From: Cyclobacteriaceae bacterium
Lineage (GTDB): Bacteria; Bacteroidota; Bacteroidia; Cytophagales; Cyclobacteriaceae
Direction of reading: 5' to 3'
Length of the DNA: 64,000 nt
NCBI GenBank assembly: GCA_028285685.1
Contig: JANQOR010000038.1
Span: forward strand, 186,001-250,000
The notes under the pieces are model-generated. The model did not search any database. It saw only the letters and a list, made by a program, of their open reading frames with translations, and was not told the origin of the DNA. The position numbers were made by a program, and so were the translations under genes. This document shows, in pieces, positions 16,606 to 25,966 of this stretch. How positions within the stretch are numbered: position 1 is the stretch's first letter; every line of letters starts with the position of its first letter.

Positions 16606-19600
16606 ATGAAAATCACAAGCATAGTCCACCTTGTAATCGCATTTACACTTTCTTTTTCACTAATAGGCCAATCGGATGATCAGCGTCACGCTGATCAACG
16701 GTTGAAGGAAAAGGAATCTAAAACCATAACAAAAAGGAGTCCTGGCGAACGGCAGGGAGTTCAAACTTTGAAACCTGGGCCCGGTGCAAGTCGGAAAGAT
16801 GGTTCAGCTAAACAACTAAGTTCTGAAAGAGCCCCAAAACCTGCGGGTAGTTCCACTAGTGATGATCGAATCAAGCACTCTAAGGATGATCCACAAGCAC
16901 GGCTGGATTTTGAAATCCTTAAAACCATGGATCCCAAAACCGGCAAGGTTCCGGATGATATCCGACTTAGAGAATTGAAATTCATGAGAAGTCAGAAGCG
17001 AGGGAGAGGCATATCGTACGCACCTGGCGACGTTCTCACAAATTGGTCTAACAGGGGGCCACACAATGTAGGTGGCAGAACAAGAGCTTTGGCGGTGGAT
17101 GTTCTTACCGAAAATACGATTCTTGCAGGTGGAGTGTCCGGTGGAATATGGAAATCAACTGATCAAGGAACTAGTTGGAACAAGACCACAGGAAGTAATG
17201 AATTGCAAAGTGTGACTTGTATTGCACAGGATATCAGATCGGGACAAACCGGCACGTGGTACTATGGAACTGGCGAATGGAGAGGAAACTCAGCTAGTGG
17301 ATCGGGAGCGCCTTATCGAGGAGATGGTATTTATAAGTCCACAGATAATGGTGCTACTTGGTCGCTGTTGTCAGCCACTTCAACGGAAACTCCTGAGTTC
17401 TGGGATCAGGACTTTGATTACAACCATGAAATCGTTGTAAATCCCATCAATGGGAATGTACTTGTAGCTAATGTCGGTGGTATATATCAATCAACAGACG
17501 GTGGCACAAGTTTCACTGAAGTATTAGCAGGTGGTTCAGGTTCACAATGGAGCGACGTAGTTGTTAGTAGTACAGGACTAGCTTATGCGGTGATAGATGA
17601 TCAAGGTGTATTCAGTTCAGCTGATGGTGTCAACTGGACCAACATAACCCCAAGCTCTGGCTATTCGCTCAATGCTGGCGAGAGAAAGGAGCTGGCATTG
17701 GCTCCTTCTAATGAAAATATTCTATATCTACTGGGAGAGGATGGCAACAATGGATCTGGTCATAGCATTTGGAGGTTCGATGAGGCTACCGACACCTGGG
17801 AAGACCGATCCGCAAATGTTCCGCAACTAGGCGGGCAGACAGGAAATTTTGATTCGCAGGGAAGTTACAACCTACTACTAACCGTGAAGACCGATGATGA
17901 AAATTTTGTCATTATTGGTGGTACGAACCTTTTTAGATCCACTGATGGTTTTGCGAGCACCTCTAACACCACATGGATTGGCGGGTACACTGCCTCCAAT
18001 GATTCATATGCTCTATATCCCGATCACCATCCGGATCAGCACTCATTTGTTTTTTTATCCAACGATGTTGCCTTGTCCGGGAACGATGGCGGTGTTCAAA
18101 TTACCTCAGATATTACCACTACCTTGAGTTCGCTGGAAGCAGTAGACTGGGTTCCCTTAAACAATGGATATCTGACAACTCAAGTGTATGCTATTTCGGT
18201 CGGTCCCGGAAATCAAATTATGGCTGGCTTTCAAGATAATGGCACCTGGCTGACTACCACCACAGATGGTGAAGCTGATTGGAGCTTCCCTTTTGGAGGC
18301 GATGGAGCCTATAGTGCCTTTAATTCTGATGGTACGGTGAGGTTTGTTTCTTCGCAGTTTGGAAATATTTATAGAGTCAACTACTCCAGTGCGGATGATA
18401 CGGGAGCTGATAATTTCACCTTCTTTACTCCATCTGGCTATTCTGCGGGCCTTTTTATTGTCCCTTTTTATCTAGATCCAACAGATGATGATTTATTCTA
18501 TCTCGCCGGCTCATCTACCTTATATGTGAATACACAAGCAAGAACCGGATCTTCTACCGTAGGTTGGAAGACGATTTCCCTCAATGCATTGGGAATCGTA
18601 AGTGAGATTGGTGTCTCGGGGGGCGACGTAGTGTATGCAGGAACAAGTGCTGGCGAACTTTTTAAGGTGCAGAACCCAGGTGGGAGTGAAACTGTCACAA
18701 ACATAACTGGATCTAATTTTCCTCCAGGTTATATCTCGGGAATAGGTGTAAATCAGCTAAATCCAAATGAAATTGTTGTCTGTTTTTCAAACTACAGCAT
18801 CGTTAGCGTTTTCCATTCTAGCAATGGCGGACAGGACTGGACAGATATCAGCGGAAACCTTGAGGAAAATAGCGATGGAAGTGGAAGTGGTCCTTCCGTT
18901 CGGCACGCGCAAATCCTGGGAAATAGCGATAGATACTTTGTCGGAACCAGTACAGGGCTTTACTCTACTGCATCTTTGGCAGCTGGCTCGACTGTCTGGA
19001 CACAAGAAGATGGAACCGGTATTGGTGATGTTGTGGTTGATCATCTATTCGCAAGAAATGATGGACTCATTGTTGCTGGAACTCATGGAAATGGGGTTTT
19101 TAGCGCGGCTTTTGAAGTAAGTGGATTACCTGCTATCGATCTTGGAGTTACAGATTTGCTTCAGCCAGGAACTGGGTCGCTCTCAAATGCAGAAGAGGTT
19201 GTTGCGGAGGTTTCTAACCTCGGAACCGATGACCAAAGTGATTTTACGATGACCTTGACAGTAGATGGCAACTTGGTAGCAACAGATGCAGTAAGCGCTA
19301 CCATCATGGCCGGGGAAAAATATGAACATACTTTTTCTTCGACGTATGACTTTTCCGCTCAGGGTGACTATGTTGTTACGGTAAGTGTTGAGAAAACAGG
19401 CGATGAGAATTCAAGCAATAACACACTAACAAGGAACATATCTTCAGTAGAAGTGCTGTCAAGTTATCCATACTTCGAGAGCTTTGAGACGGCCGATCAT
19501 GGCTGGAACGTGTTACAGGGGGCTTGGGAATTGGGGACACCATCACAGACGGATCTTAATGGGGCATTTGACGGCTCACAGGCCTGGGCAACAGACTTGG

Positions 19601-22600
19601 ATGCAGACTATATTTCAAATGAACTAGCAATATTGGAAAGTCCTGCATTTGATTTTAGCGATTTGACTGATATTGAGATGTCGATGGCCTTGAACTATAG
19701 TATTGAGGGCGGATGGGACGGTGCCCATTTGGGCTACCGAACCGACAATCAATCAGGGTATGAACCTGTGCCTTTGGAGGAAGGTATTATGAATTGGTAT
19801 AATCATAGTTCGATTTTTGCCCTCGGTAATTTGCCAGGATGGTCGGGCTCGACTGGTGGAACCTATCTCGTGTCTAGCGCCTCACTTAATTTTCTAGCTG
19901 GTGAATCATTTGTGCAACTTGCACTAATCTTTGCTTCTGACGGCACGGTAGTGGATCAGGGTATAGCAATGGATGCATTTACAATTAGCGGGTTTGGTTT
20001 TGATACGGACCTTAGTGTAATGGACATTCCAGAACCTAATGGCGGTGTGATGGGATCAGAAGTTGTGACTGCAATTGTGCAAAACGAGGGAGCAACAGCA
20101 GTATCGGAATTCAATTTGAGCTATTCGGTCAATGGTGTAGAAAATGATGCCATCGCCGTTACACTTGATCCAGGAATCAATACTGGTGAGTACGTTGAAA
20201 TAACCTTCCCTAACTTGTACGATTTTTCACAAAGTGGCACATATACTGTTTCAGCGACAGTAGACTTGACAGCCGATGAGAATCCGAGCAATGACACATT
20301 CTCAAAAGAAGTGTTCAATATCGGTTTTCAAGGTTTCTACCTTATGGAACAAGTGGCACCCACAACCTCGGGACCTGCTGCAGTTTTTGGAGGTGGAGGA
20401 ACCCTATTTAGTGCTAGTGGCCAATCCACAATTTTTATTGATGTTGTAGATCAGAATACCCGAAAGTTTGCTATCGAATATTTGTCCCATCTCAATTTTG
20501 ATAATCTGCTGGAATACACATTTGTTCTGGATAATGGGTCAGTGATATTTGGGGACAACCAGGAAACAGATCTCCTATGTGGCAGTGAAATCTTCTTAGG
20601 CACTGCTGATACTCCAGGTACGTATGATCCTGCTAATGATGAAACATTCACTCTAACACTGAAAGAAGATATCACAGATGGTTGCGGTGTTGGTAGTCCG
20701 GACGTGACGTTTACATTAACTAAAATATCAGATTCCAATCTAAATCAATCGGATCTGGACGCATTGATGGCCATTTACGAGAGTGCCGGAGGTGAACATT
20801 GGAACAATGAATGGGACCTGGAAGAGTCGCCACTAACTTGGTCTGGGGTGACTTTTTCCTCGGAAGGTCGAGTTATTGAGTTAAATCTTGGCAACAATAA
20901 CCTTGTCGGTGAAATAGCTCCGGAGATTGGCAATCTTACGGAACTTGTTGGTCTTGCGATGGGTACGAATGGAGGCTTGACTGGAGAAATCCCATCCACA
21001 ATTGGTGGCCTTGTCAATCTTGAGAGACTGGACATCGATTTTTGTTCATTGACAGGTTCGATACCTTCGGAAATTGGCGATCTCTTGAATTTGACCGTAT
21101 TAGATATTGATGGAAATCTGCTGTCTGGAGAAATTCCTACATCAATAGGAAACCTTACTGGACTGACATCTCTAGACTTAGATATCAATCTACTTACGGG
21201 TCAAATTCCTAGCTCGTTAGGTAACTTGGTTAATTTGAATATTCTTGACTTAGACTTCAACCAGTTAAGCGGTAGTGTTCCTACTGAACTCGGTAACCTT
21301 AGCAATCTGTCATCAGTGGACCTTAGTGATAACCTCCTGGAAGGAATCCCAAATGAATTTTCTGCTCTTTCCGTACTTGATGTCTTGGACCTCGGACAAA
21401 ACAATGTGGTTGATCTCCCTGACCTATCAGCCCTTCCTTTGAGTTTTTTTAGTGTTCAAAATAATCTACTTGATTTTGGTGATGTTCTTCCCAACATCAG
21501 CGTGCTCACTTCATATGCGCCGCAAGCAGATCTTGGAACGGAAGTTATCTCCACATCTGATGGATCAAACGTTACCCTCAATGTTGTCACGAGTGATGAT
21601 GGTACTAATACTTATCAGTGGTACAAAGACGATGTACTGCTCTCAGGGGAGACCAACGCCACTCTGTCTTTTACTTTTGGTGCGGCAGATGCAGGCGAAT
21701 ATCGCTGTGAGATATCAAATCCCGGTGCACCAAGTCTTATACTAAATCAAGTCTTCCTTGTGCTTGATCAAAGTGTGACTTCACATCCAGACTATGCAGC
21801 TCTGGAAGCGCTCTACTTTTCCACTCTTGGTGAACATTGGTTCAACAATAGTAACTGGTTGACCAATCCAGACCTTTCAGCATGGACGGGAATCACGCTG
21901 GATGGTAATCAAAGAGTCAGCGAAATTAATTTGAGTGGTAACAATCTTAATGGACCGCTGCCAGATGAATTTGGGGATCTAACTTCTTTGATAATTGTCC
22001 AACTGGCAAACAATAGTCTACACGACCAAATCCCAGGATCTGTGGGGAATCTGACCAATGTGATTGAGCTTTACCTGGGTAACAACAATTTAAGTGGGTC
22101 AATTCCCTCGACCATTGGAGGTATGTCAAGCTTAGCCATTTTTGGCGCTCCTAACAACAATCTTTCTGGTGAGATACCCTCCGAATTAGGTGATATTACT
22201 GGGCTGGTCAGAATTGGTTTGAGAAATAACAATTTAAGTGGAGATGTTCCAGCATCGTTGTCAAGCCTTGGTAATTTGACCCATTTAAATATGCATGATA
22301 ATGAAATTGCAAGCCTCCCAGATCTCTCGGGATTGTCACTTCTCAACACATTTCAAGTGCAAAACAATGCACTGAATTTTGGAGATATTGTACCTAATGT
22401 CTCTAGGTTGTCAAACTATAGTCCTCAGCAGGATATAGATGATTCGTTCGACGATGAAGTGTTGCAGGGAGATATGTATACGATGGACGTAAGTGACCTG
22501 ACTTCAGGTAATACTTACCAATGGTTTTTTGACGATGTCCCTATTAGCGGAGCAACTGGCTCGAGTTATACAATTGCATCTTTTAGTATGGATAATGATG

Positions 22601-23817
22601 GTACGTACACTTGTGAAATCAACAATTCTTCTGCTCCTTCTCTGACGTTGACCCGGAATCCTATAAGTCTATTCTTCATTGAGGTGGAACTGGTATTGGA
22701 ATTAAGTAGTGCAGAAATAGCTGAAAACCAGAGTATTGGAACAGTGATTGGAAGTCTGTCTATTAGTGGTACAGAGAATGATGATCAATTTGACTACTCC
22801 CTTTCTGGTCCTGACGCCTCAAGTTTCTCATTAGGAGGAAGCAGTGGCACTGATTTACTGAGTGCAGCCGAATTTGATTTTGAAGACCAGTCAATTTACG
22901 AGATATCAGTTAGTGCTTTTGAAGGAGCAACCACGGTGATTACTGATTTTACCATATCAGTTACCGATGAAGCGGAGGCGCCCACGGAGATCATTCTGTC
23001 CGAGACAAGCGTAGAGGAGAATATTGCGGAAGGAAGCTTGATAGCTACGATTTCAGTAGTAGATGATGATTTGGGAGATACCCACACCCTTGCTATTTCA
23101 GGTACAGATGCATCTTCTTTCGAAATTGACGGCGATCAATTGTTAAGTGCAAAACCATTTGATTTTGAAAGTCAGCCAAGCCTTTCAGTAACAATTGTTG
23201 CAGTAGACAACACGAGTCGAACAGTATCCCAGGACTTCACTATTTCGGTGATTGATATTACGCCTGAAGCACCTAAAGACATCATATTGAGTAATGACAT
23301 GATCGAGGAAGGACAGGCTGCTGGGACTGCAGTGGGAGTGCTTACTGTAGAGGATGACGACGTAGGTGAAACACACACATTCGCACTCCTTGGTGCTGAT
23401 GCCTCAAGTTTTCAATTGGCAGACAATGAACTGCAGAGTAGTGTCGAATTTGATTTTAGCGAAAAGGAAATCTATGAAATAACAGTTTTAGCGACTGACG
23501 ATGGAGGTTTGTCTTTGGCAAAGGACTTTACTATTACTGTTACTTCAGCATTAGGAGTCAATGATCTCGACGATGGATTAGTGGCCATATACCCTAATCC
23601 GACCACTGGAAACTTCAATATCGTCATAGACCCCTCTCTGCGTGACGTGTCGTGGCGAATGACTGATGTGAGCGGAAAGGTCATTGTTGGAAATACTAGA
23701 ATCGATAACTCGTCAGAGGTTGCGGTAAAAGTTACTAGTATAGAATCTGGAATCTATTTCGTTAGAGTTGATTCTAGGGAAGGAAGTACGATCAAACGAA
23801 TTCTCATTACCAGATAG
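16606..23817 (+). CDS. Giant T9SS-secreted multidomain adhesin (propeller, LRR, Ig, cadherin)
   Basis: This 2403-residue secreted protein starts with a signal peptide (residues 1-22) and a charged, low-complexity stretch to about 145. A sortilin/BNR-type beta-propeller at about 147-840 has many S-T-D-x-G-x-T-W repeats. A CARDB-like domain (844-949), a jelly-roll-like domain (953-1130) and a second CARDB-like domain (1134-1239) follow. Next come two units of plant-type leucine-rich repeats plus an Ig-like domain (1379-1722 and 1729-2026), then three cadherin-like repeats (2029-2314). The last about 85 residues form a type A T9SS sorting domain, with YPNPTTGNFNI and a basic end. It should be exported by T9SS and fixed at the cell surface. 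Ligand and role are unknown; adhesion is inferred. Confidence 0.88.
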   Translation: MKITSIVHLVIAFTLSFSLIGQSDDQRHADQRLKEKESKTITKRSPGERQGVQTLKPGPGASRKDGSAKQLSSERAPKPAGSSTSDDRIKHSKDDPQARLDFEILKTMDPKTGKVPDDIRLRELKFMRSQKRGRGISYAPGDVLTNWSNRGPHNVGGRTRALAVDVLTENTILAGGVSGGIWKSTDQGTSWNKTTGSNELQSVTCIAQDIRSGQTGTWYYGTGEWRGNSASGSGAPYRGDGIYKSTDNGATWSLLSATSTETPEFWDQDFDYNHEIVVNPINGNVLVANVGGIYQSTDGGTSFTEVLAGGSGSQWSDVVVSSTGLAYAVIDDQGVFSSADGVNWTNITPSSGYSLNAGERKELALAPSNENILYLLGEDGNNGSGHSIWRFDEATDTWEDRSANVPQLGGQTGNFDSQGSYNLLLTVKTDDENFVIIGGTNLFRSTDGFASTSNTTWIGGYTASNDSYALYPDHHPDQHSFVFLSNDVALSGNDGGVQITSDITTTLSSLEAVDWVPLNNGYLTTQVYAISVGPGNQIMAGFQDNGTWLTTTTDGEADWSFPFGGDGAYSAFNSDGTVRFVSSQFGNIYRVNYSSADDTGADNFTFFTPSGYSAGLFIVPFYLDPTDDDLFYLAGSSTLYVNTQARTGSSTVGWKTISLNALGIVSEIGVSGGDVVYAGTSAGELFKVQNPGGSETVTNITGSNFPPGYISGIGVNQLNPNEIVVCFSNYSIVSVFHSSNGGQDWTDISGNLEENSDGSGSGPSVRHAQILGNSDRYFVGTSTGLYSTASLAAGSTVWTQEDGTGIGDVVVDHLFARNDGLIVAGTHGNGVFSAAFEVSGLPAIDLGVTDLLQPGTGSLSNAEEVVAEVSNLGTDDQSDFTMTLTVDGNLVATDAVSATIMAGEKYEHTFSSTYDFSAQGDYVVTVSVEKTGDENSSNNTLTRNISSVEVLSSYPYFESFETADHGWNVLQGAWELGTPSQTDLNGAFDGSQAWATDLDADYISNELAILESPAFDFSDLTDIEMSMALNYSIEGGWDGAHLGYRTDNQSGYEPVPLEEGIMNWYNHSSIFALGNLPGWSGSTGGTYLVSSASLNFLAGESFVQLALIFASDGTVVDQGIAMDAFTISGFGFDTDLSVMDIPEPNGGVMGSEVVTAIVQNEGATAVSEFNLSYSVNGVENDAIAVTLDPGINTGEYVEITFPNLYDFSQSGTYTVSATVDLTADENPSNDTFSKEVFNIGFQGFYLMEQVAPTTSGPAAVFGGGGTLFSASGQSTIFIDVVDQNTRKFAIEYLSHLNFDNLLEYTFVLDNGSVIFGDNQETDLLCGSEIFLGTADTPGTYDPANDETFTLTLKEDITDGCGVGSPDVTFTLTKISDSNLNQSDLDALMAIYESAGGEHWNNEWDLEESPLTWSGVTFSSEGRVIELNLGNNNLVGEIAPEIGNLTELVGLAMGTNGGLTGEIPSTIGGLVNLERLDIDFCSLTGSIPSEIGDLLNLTVLDIDGNLLSGEIPTSIGNLTGLTSLDLDINLLTGQIPSSLGNLVNLNILDLDFNQLSGSVPTELGNLSNLSSVDLSDNLLEGIPNEFSALSVLDVLDLGQNNVVDLPDLSALPLSFFSVQNNLLDFGDVLPNISVLTSYAPQADLGTEVISTSDGSNVTLNVVTSDDGTNTYQWYKDDVLLSGETNATLSFTFGAADAGEYRCEISNPGAPSLILNQVFLVLDQSVTSHPDYAALEALYFSTLGEHWFNNSNWLTNPDLSAWTGITLDGNQRVSEINLSGNNLNGPLPDEFGDLTSLIIVQLANNSLHDQIPGSVGNLTNVIELYLGNNNLSGSIPSTIGGMSSLAIFGAPNNNLSGEIPSELGDITGLVRIGLRNNNLSGDVPASLSSLGNLTHLNMHDNEIASLPDLSGLSLLNTFQVQNNALNFGDIVPNVSRLSNYSPQQDIDDSFDDEVLQGDMYTMDVSDLTSGNTYQWFFDDVPISGATGSSYTIASFSMDNDGTYTCEINNSSAPSLTLTRNPISLFFIEVELVLELSSAEIAENQSIGTVIGSLSISGTENDDQFDYSLSGPDASSFSLGGSSGTDLLSAAEFDFEDQSIYEISVSAFEGATTVITDFTISVTDEAEAPTEIILSETSVEENIAEGSLIATISVVDDDLGDTHTLAISGTDASSFEIDGDQLLSAKPFDFESQPSLSVTIVAVDNTSRTVSQDFTISVIDITPEAPKDIILSNDMIEEGQAAGTAVGVLTVEDDDVGETHTFALLGADASSFQLADNELQSSVEFDFSEKEIYEITVLATDDGGLSLAKDFTITVTSALGVNDLDDGLVAIYPNPTTGNFNIVIDPSLRDVSWRMTDVSGKVIVGNTRIDNSSEVAVKVTSIESGIYFVRVDSREGSTIKRILITR

Positions 23818-23978
23818 TACAATTCTCCGGAAAGTTCTAAATGCTCGTTAGTATGTTTTTTACTTACGATGGAAATGATGGATCATGGTCCAAATCGTGA
23901 CATAAATTCCAACTCTTTGAGCAGTAAAAGGCTCTTATCAATGATACTTTTCCGTATGAAGAAGTATTAATTATCGAT

Positions 23979-23996
23979 ATGTCAAATCTTTGACAT
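23979..23996. promoter_or_regulatory. Second operator-like inverted repeat ATGTCAA-N4-TTGACAT
   Basis: It has the same seven-base arms and spacing as the site at 15863-15880; here the arms extend to eight bases (ATGTCAAA-TC-TTTGACAT). It lies upstream of the candidate RNA and not before any protein gene on the plus strand. Confidence 0.5.
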
Positions 23997-24041
23997 AAAA
24001 AATGTGGAACAAAAAGTACAGAATATCTGTATAATACGGTA

Positions 24042-24157
24042 CCACATATTTGGTGATTAGGTGAAACGGGTGGGTAGGCGACATTATCGTCGTCTTCGGT
24101 TAGGTTAGGTTACGATCAATCCCATCCAAAAAAGGGACTCTCCATGGGTCCCTTTTT
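24042..24157 (+). ncRNA. Candidate structured small RNA with intrinsic terminator
   Basis: Downstream of TATAAT (24030-24035) and the operator, the plus strand can fold into an outer helix. GGGTGGG (24068-24074) pairs with CCCATCC (24121-24127) through seven pairs including one G-U. Inside it lies a small hairpin GCGAC/GTCGT (24078-24082 with 24089-24093), followed by a GGTTAGGTTAGG run. A terminator follows immediately. The 5' end is a guess. No known RNA family is recognised. The alternative is a leftover leader or plain intergenic sequence. Confidence 0.35.
24129..24157. terminator. Strong bidirectional intrinsic terminator
   Basis: Ten-base arms AAAAAGGGAC and GTCCCTTTTT enclose a nine-base loop. 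T-runs on both strands allow it to end the candidate RNA on plus and the btuFCD transcript on minus, whose last stop is 12 bases away. Confidence 0.8.
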
Positions 24158-24168
24158 GAATTTATGCC

Positions 24169-24909
24169 CTAAATGATTTGTAGTTTATCGGGTAAATGGA
24201 GGTACTCGTGAATAACCCCTGAATCGATCATCTCCAGAGGAGGACCCTTCAATAATGGTTTGCTAAAGTCAACACACCAACATTGATTGCAAACTTGAGC
24301 GGCAAGTTGAATTTCGTGTGTGGAAATAAGAATTCCCTTTCCTGATTTTGAAATTTTATTCAAAAGTTCAAGTACTTCGATTTTATTTTTTAAATCTAGA
24401 TGGGAGGTAGGTTCGTCAAGTATTATCAAATCAGTGTCCTGTGCCAGAGCACGTGCAATCATTACTTTTTGCAGTTGGCCATCGCTCAGCTCAAACAACT
24501 TTTTAGTCGCGATGTAATTAATCTCCATCTGCGACAATGCCCTTTCAATTATTTTCTTATCCGCATTATTCAGAACTCCCAACCAGCCGGTGTGCGGATG
24601 TCGACCCAGTGCAATCAATTCAATGACTGACAAGTTTAGCGACTCTGGTTTGCCAGTCAATACAACCGCGATTTTTTTTGCCAACTCATTGGCTGAATAC
24701 TTGGATATAGATGTTTCATCTAAAAGTATCTCCCCGCCTAAAGGAGCGTGCAAGCCACATACAGTTCTAATTAGCGTTGACTTACCAACACCGTTTTGTC
24801 CTACTAGTGCAACAAAGTCACCCGACCTCAACTCCAGATTAATTTCTTTGATCAGAAACTTGTCTGGCGAAAACCCAACTGTAAGGTTCTTTATTTGCAA
24901 CTGTTCCAC
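24169..24909 (-). CDS. btuD: Vitamin B12 ABC transporter, ATP-binding protein
   Basis: This 246-residue ABC ATPase has Walker A GQNGVGKST, a signature variant LSDGQLQKVMIARAL and Walker B LIILDEPTSHLD, then the H-loop STHEIQ. It belongs to the FecE/BtuD importer group. It follows the permease gene by one base and is the last gene of the btuF-btuC-btuD operon. The B12 assignment rests on the divergent riboswitch-controlled btuB; by sequence alone an iron-chelate importer would look similar. It energises uptake from the cytoplasmic face. Confidence 0.85.
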   Translation of the reverse strand: MEQLQIKNLTVGFSPDKFLIKEINLELRSGDFVALVGQNGVGKSTLIRTVCGLHAPLGGEILLDETSISKYSANELAKKIAVVLTGKPESLNLSVIELIALGRHPHTGWLGVLNNADKKIIERALSQMEINYIATKKLFELSDGQLQKVMIARALAQDTDLIILDEPTSHLDLKNKIEVLELLNKISKSGKGILISTHEIQLAAQVCNQCWCVDFSKPLLKGPPLEMIDSGVIHEYLHLPDKLQII

Positions 24910-24910
24910 T

Positions 24911-25966
24911 TTAAAAAGAATACTTAATATTTGATTTCCTTAAAATGAGCCAAATGACAAATGGCGCTCCAAACAAGGAAGTTATAGCGTTGATCGGTAG
25001 CGTTTCTTGGTAACCAGGTAGCTGTGCAATCACGTCAAAGACCAGTAGAGCTATGCTCCCGAGGAGTACGACCATGGGAGTCAGTTGCAGGTGATTTCCG
25101 GTGTTGAATAGCATTCGCGCTATATGTGGGATTGCAAGGCCAATAAAAGCGATAGGGCCACAAAAGGCGGTCACAGTCCCAGCAAGAATACTAGTGCATA
25201 CAATTATGGATATTCTGGCTCTTTTGAGCTTCAGACCCATCGTTTCCGCATAGTCTTCTCCTAATAGTAGGGCATTCAAATTTTTACTTAAAAGCAAGGA
25301 AAAAACTAGTGCCACAAGTATAATCGGAATAAAAACTGTTAACTCTCCCCACGAAAGACTCCCCAGGCTGCCAAAGGACCAGATGACGTATGACTGAATG
25401 TTTTCTGCTTGACTGAAATATTGCAAAATACTGACTATAGCGGAGGTAGCAGCTCCAAACATTAGTCCAATGATCAAAAGTGAAACTCCACTTCGGACCC
25501 TAAAGGAAGCGAGCAGCACAACGGACAACACGAAGAAAGACCCAATTGCTGATGCTCCAACAAGGAGCCAGCTTCTACCGACACCAGAGAGTTCCAAAAG
25601 GCTACCAATCCAGATCCCAAGAAAGATGACTAATGCGATGCCTAGACTGGCACCTGAACTGATTCCAAGAATAAATGGACCTGCTAGTGGATTCCTAAAC
25701 AAGGTTTGCATTTGCAGACCACTGATAGCCAAGGCACTGCCAGCTAAGGTTGCTGTGATTGCTTTTGGTATTCTGAAGTTTTCCAGAATGTTGATCCAAA
25801 CCTCATTGTTCGCCTGACCTGTGAAGTAGCTGATTACAAAGGAGAAAGGGATCTTAACTGAACCCAGTGTAATGTTTAATAAGAAACACAGAACAAGAAC
25901 CACCACAAGTATGATGAAAACACTTTCCCATTTTTTTCTTGACTCATCAATGGTGGACTCAATCAT
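24911..25966 (-). CDS. btuC: Vitamin B12 ABC transporter, FecCD-type permease
   Basis: This polytopic permease of 351 residues has about ten TM helices. It shows the FecCD-family motifs RIPKAITATLAGSALAISG, NPLAGPFILGISSGASLG and the ATPase-contact region GLAIPHIARML. It overlaps btuF by 4 bases and precedes btuD by one, so all three parts of the importer are made together. The family also transports siderophores and haem; cobalamin is inferred from the neighbouring riboswitch and receptor. Confidence 0.87.
   Translation of the reverse strand: MIESTIDESRKKWESVFIILVVVLVLCFLLNITLGSVKIPFSFVISYFTGQANNEVWINILENFRIPKAITATLAGSALAISGLQMQTLFRNPLAGPFILGISSGASLGIALVIFLGIWIGSLLELSGVGRSWLLVGASAIGSFFVLSVVLLASFRVRSGVSLLIIGLMFGAATSAIVSILQYFSQAENIQSYVIWSFGSLGSLSWGELTVFIPIILVALVFSLLLSKNLNALLLGEDYAETMGLKLKRARISIIVCTSILAGTVTAFCGPIAFIGLAIPHIARMLFNTGNHLQLTPMVVLLGSIALLVFDVIAQLPGYQETLPINAITSLFGAPFVIWLILRKSNIKYSF

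Larger units (their letters stand above)
23818..24168. other. 351-base stretch without protein genes
   Basis: The stretch contains the second copy of the ATGTCAA-N4-TTGACAT site (23979-23996), a TATAAT-like hexamer (24030-24035), a foldable segment (24042-24127) and a strong terminator (24129-24157). The longest ATG frame I see is only ten codons (from 24002). I see nothing recognisable in 23818-23978. Confidence 0.7.
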
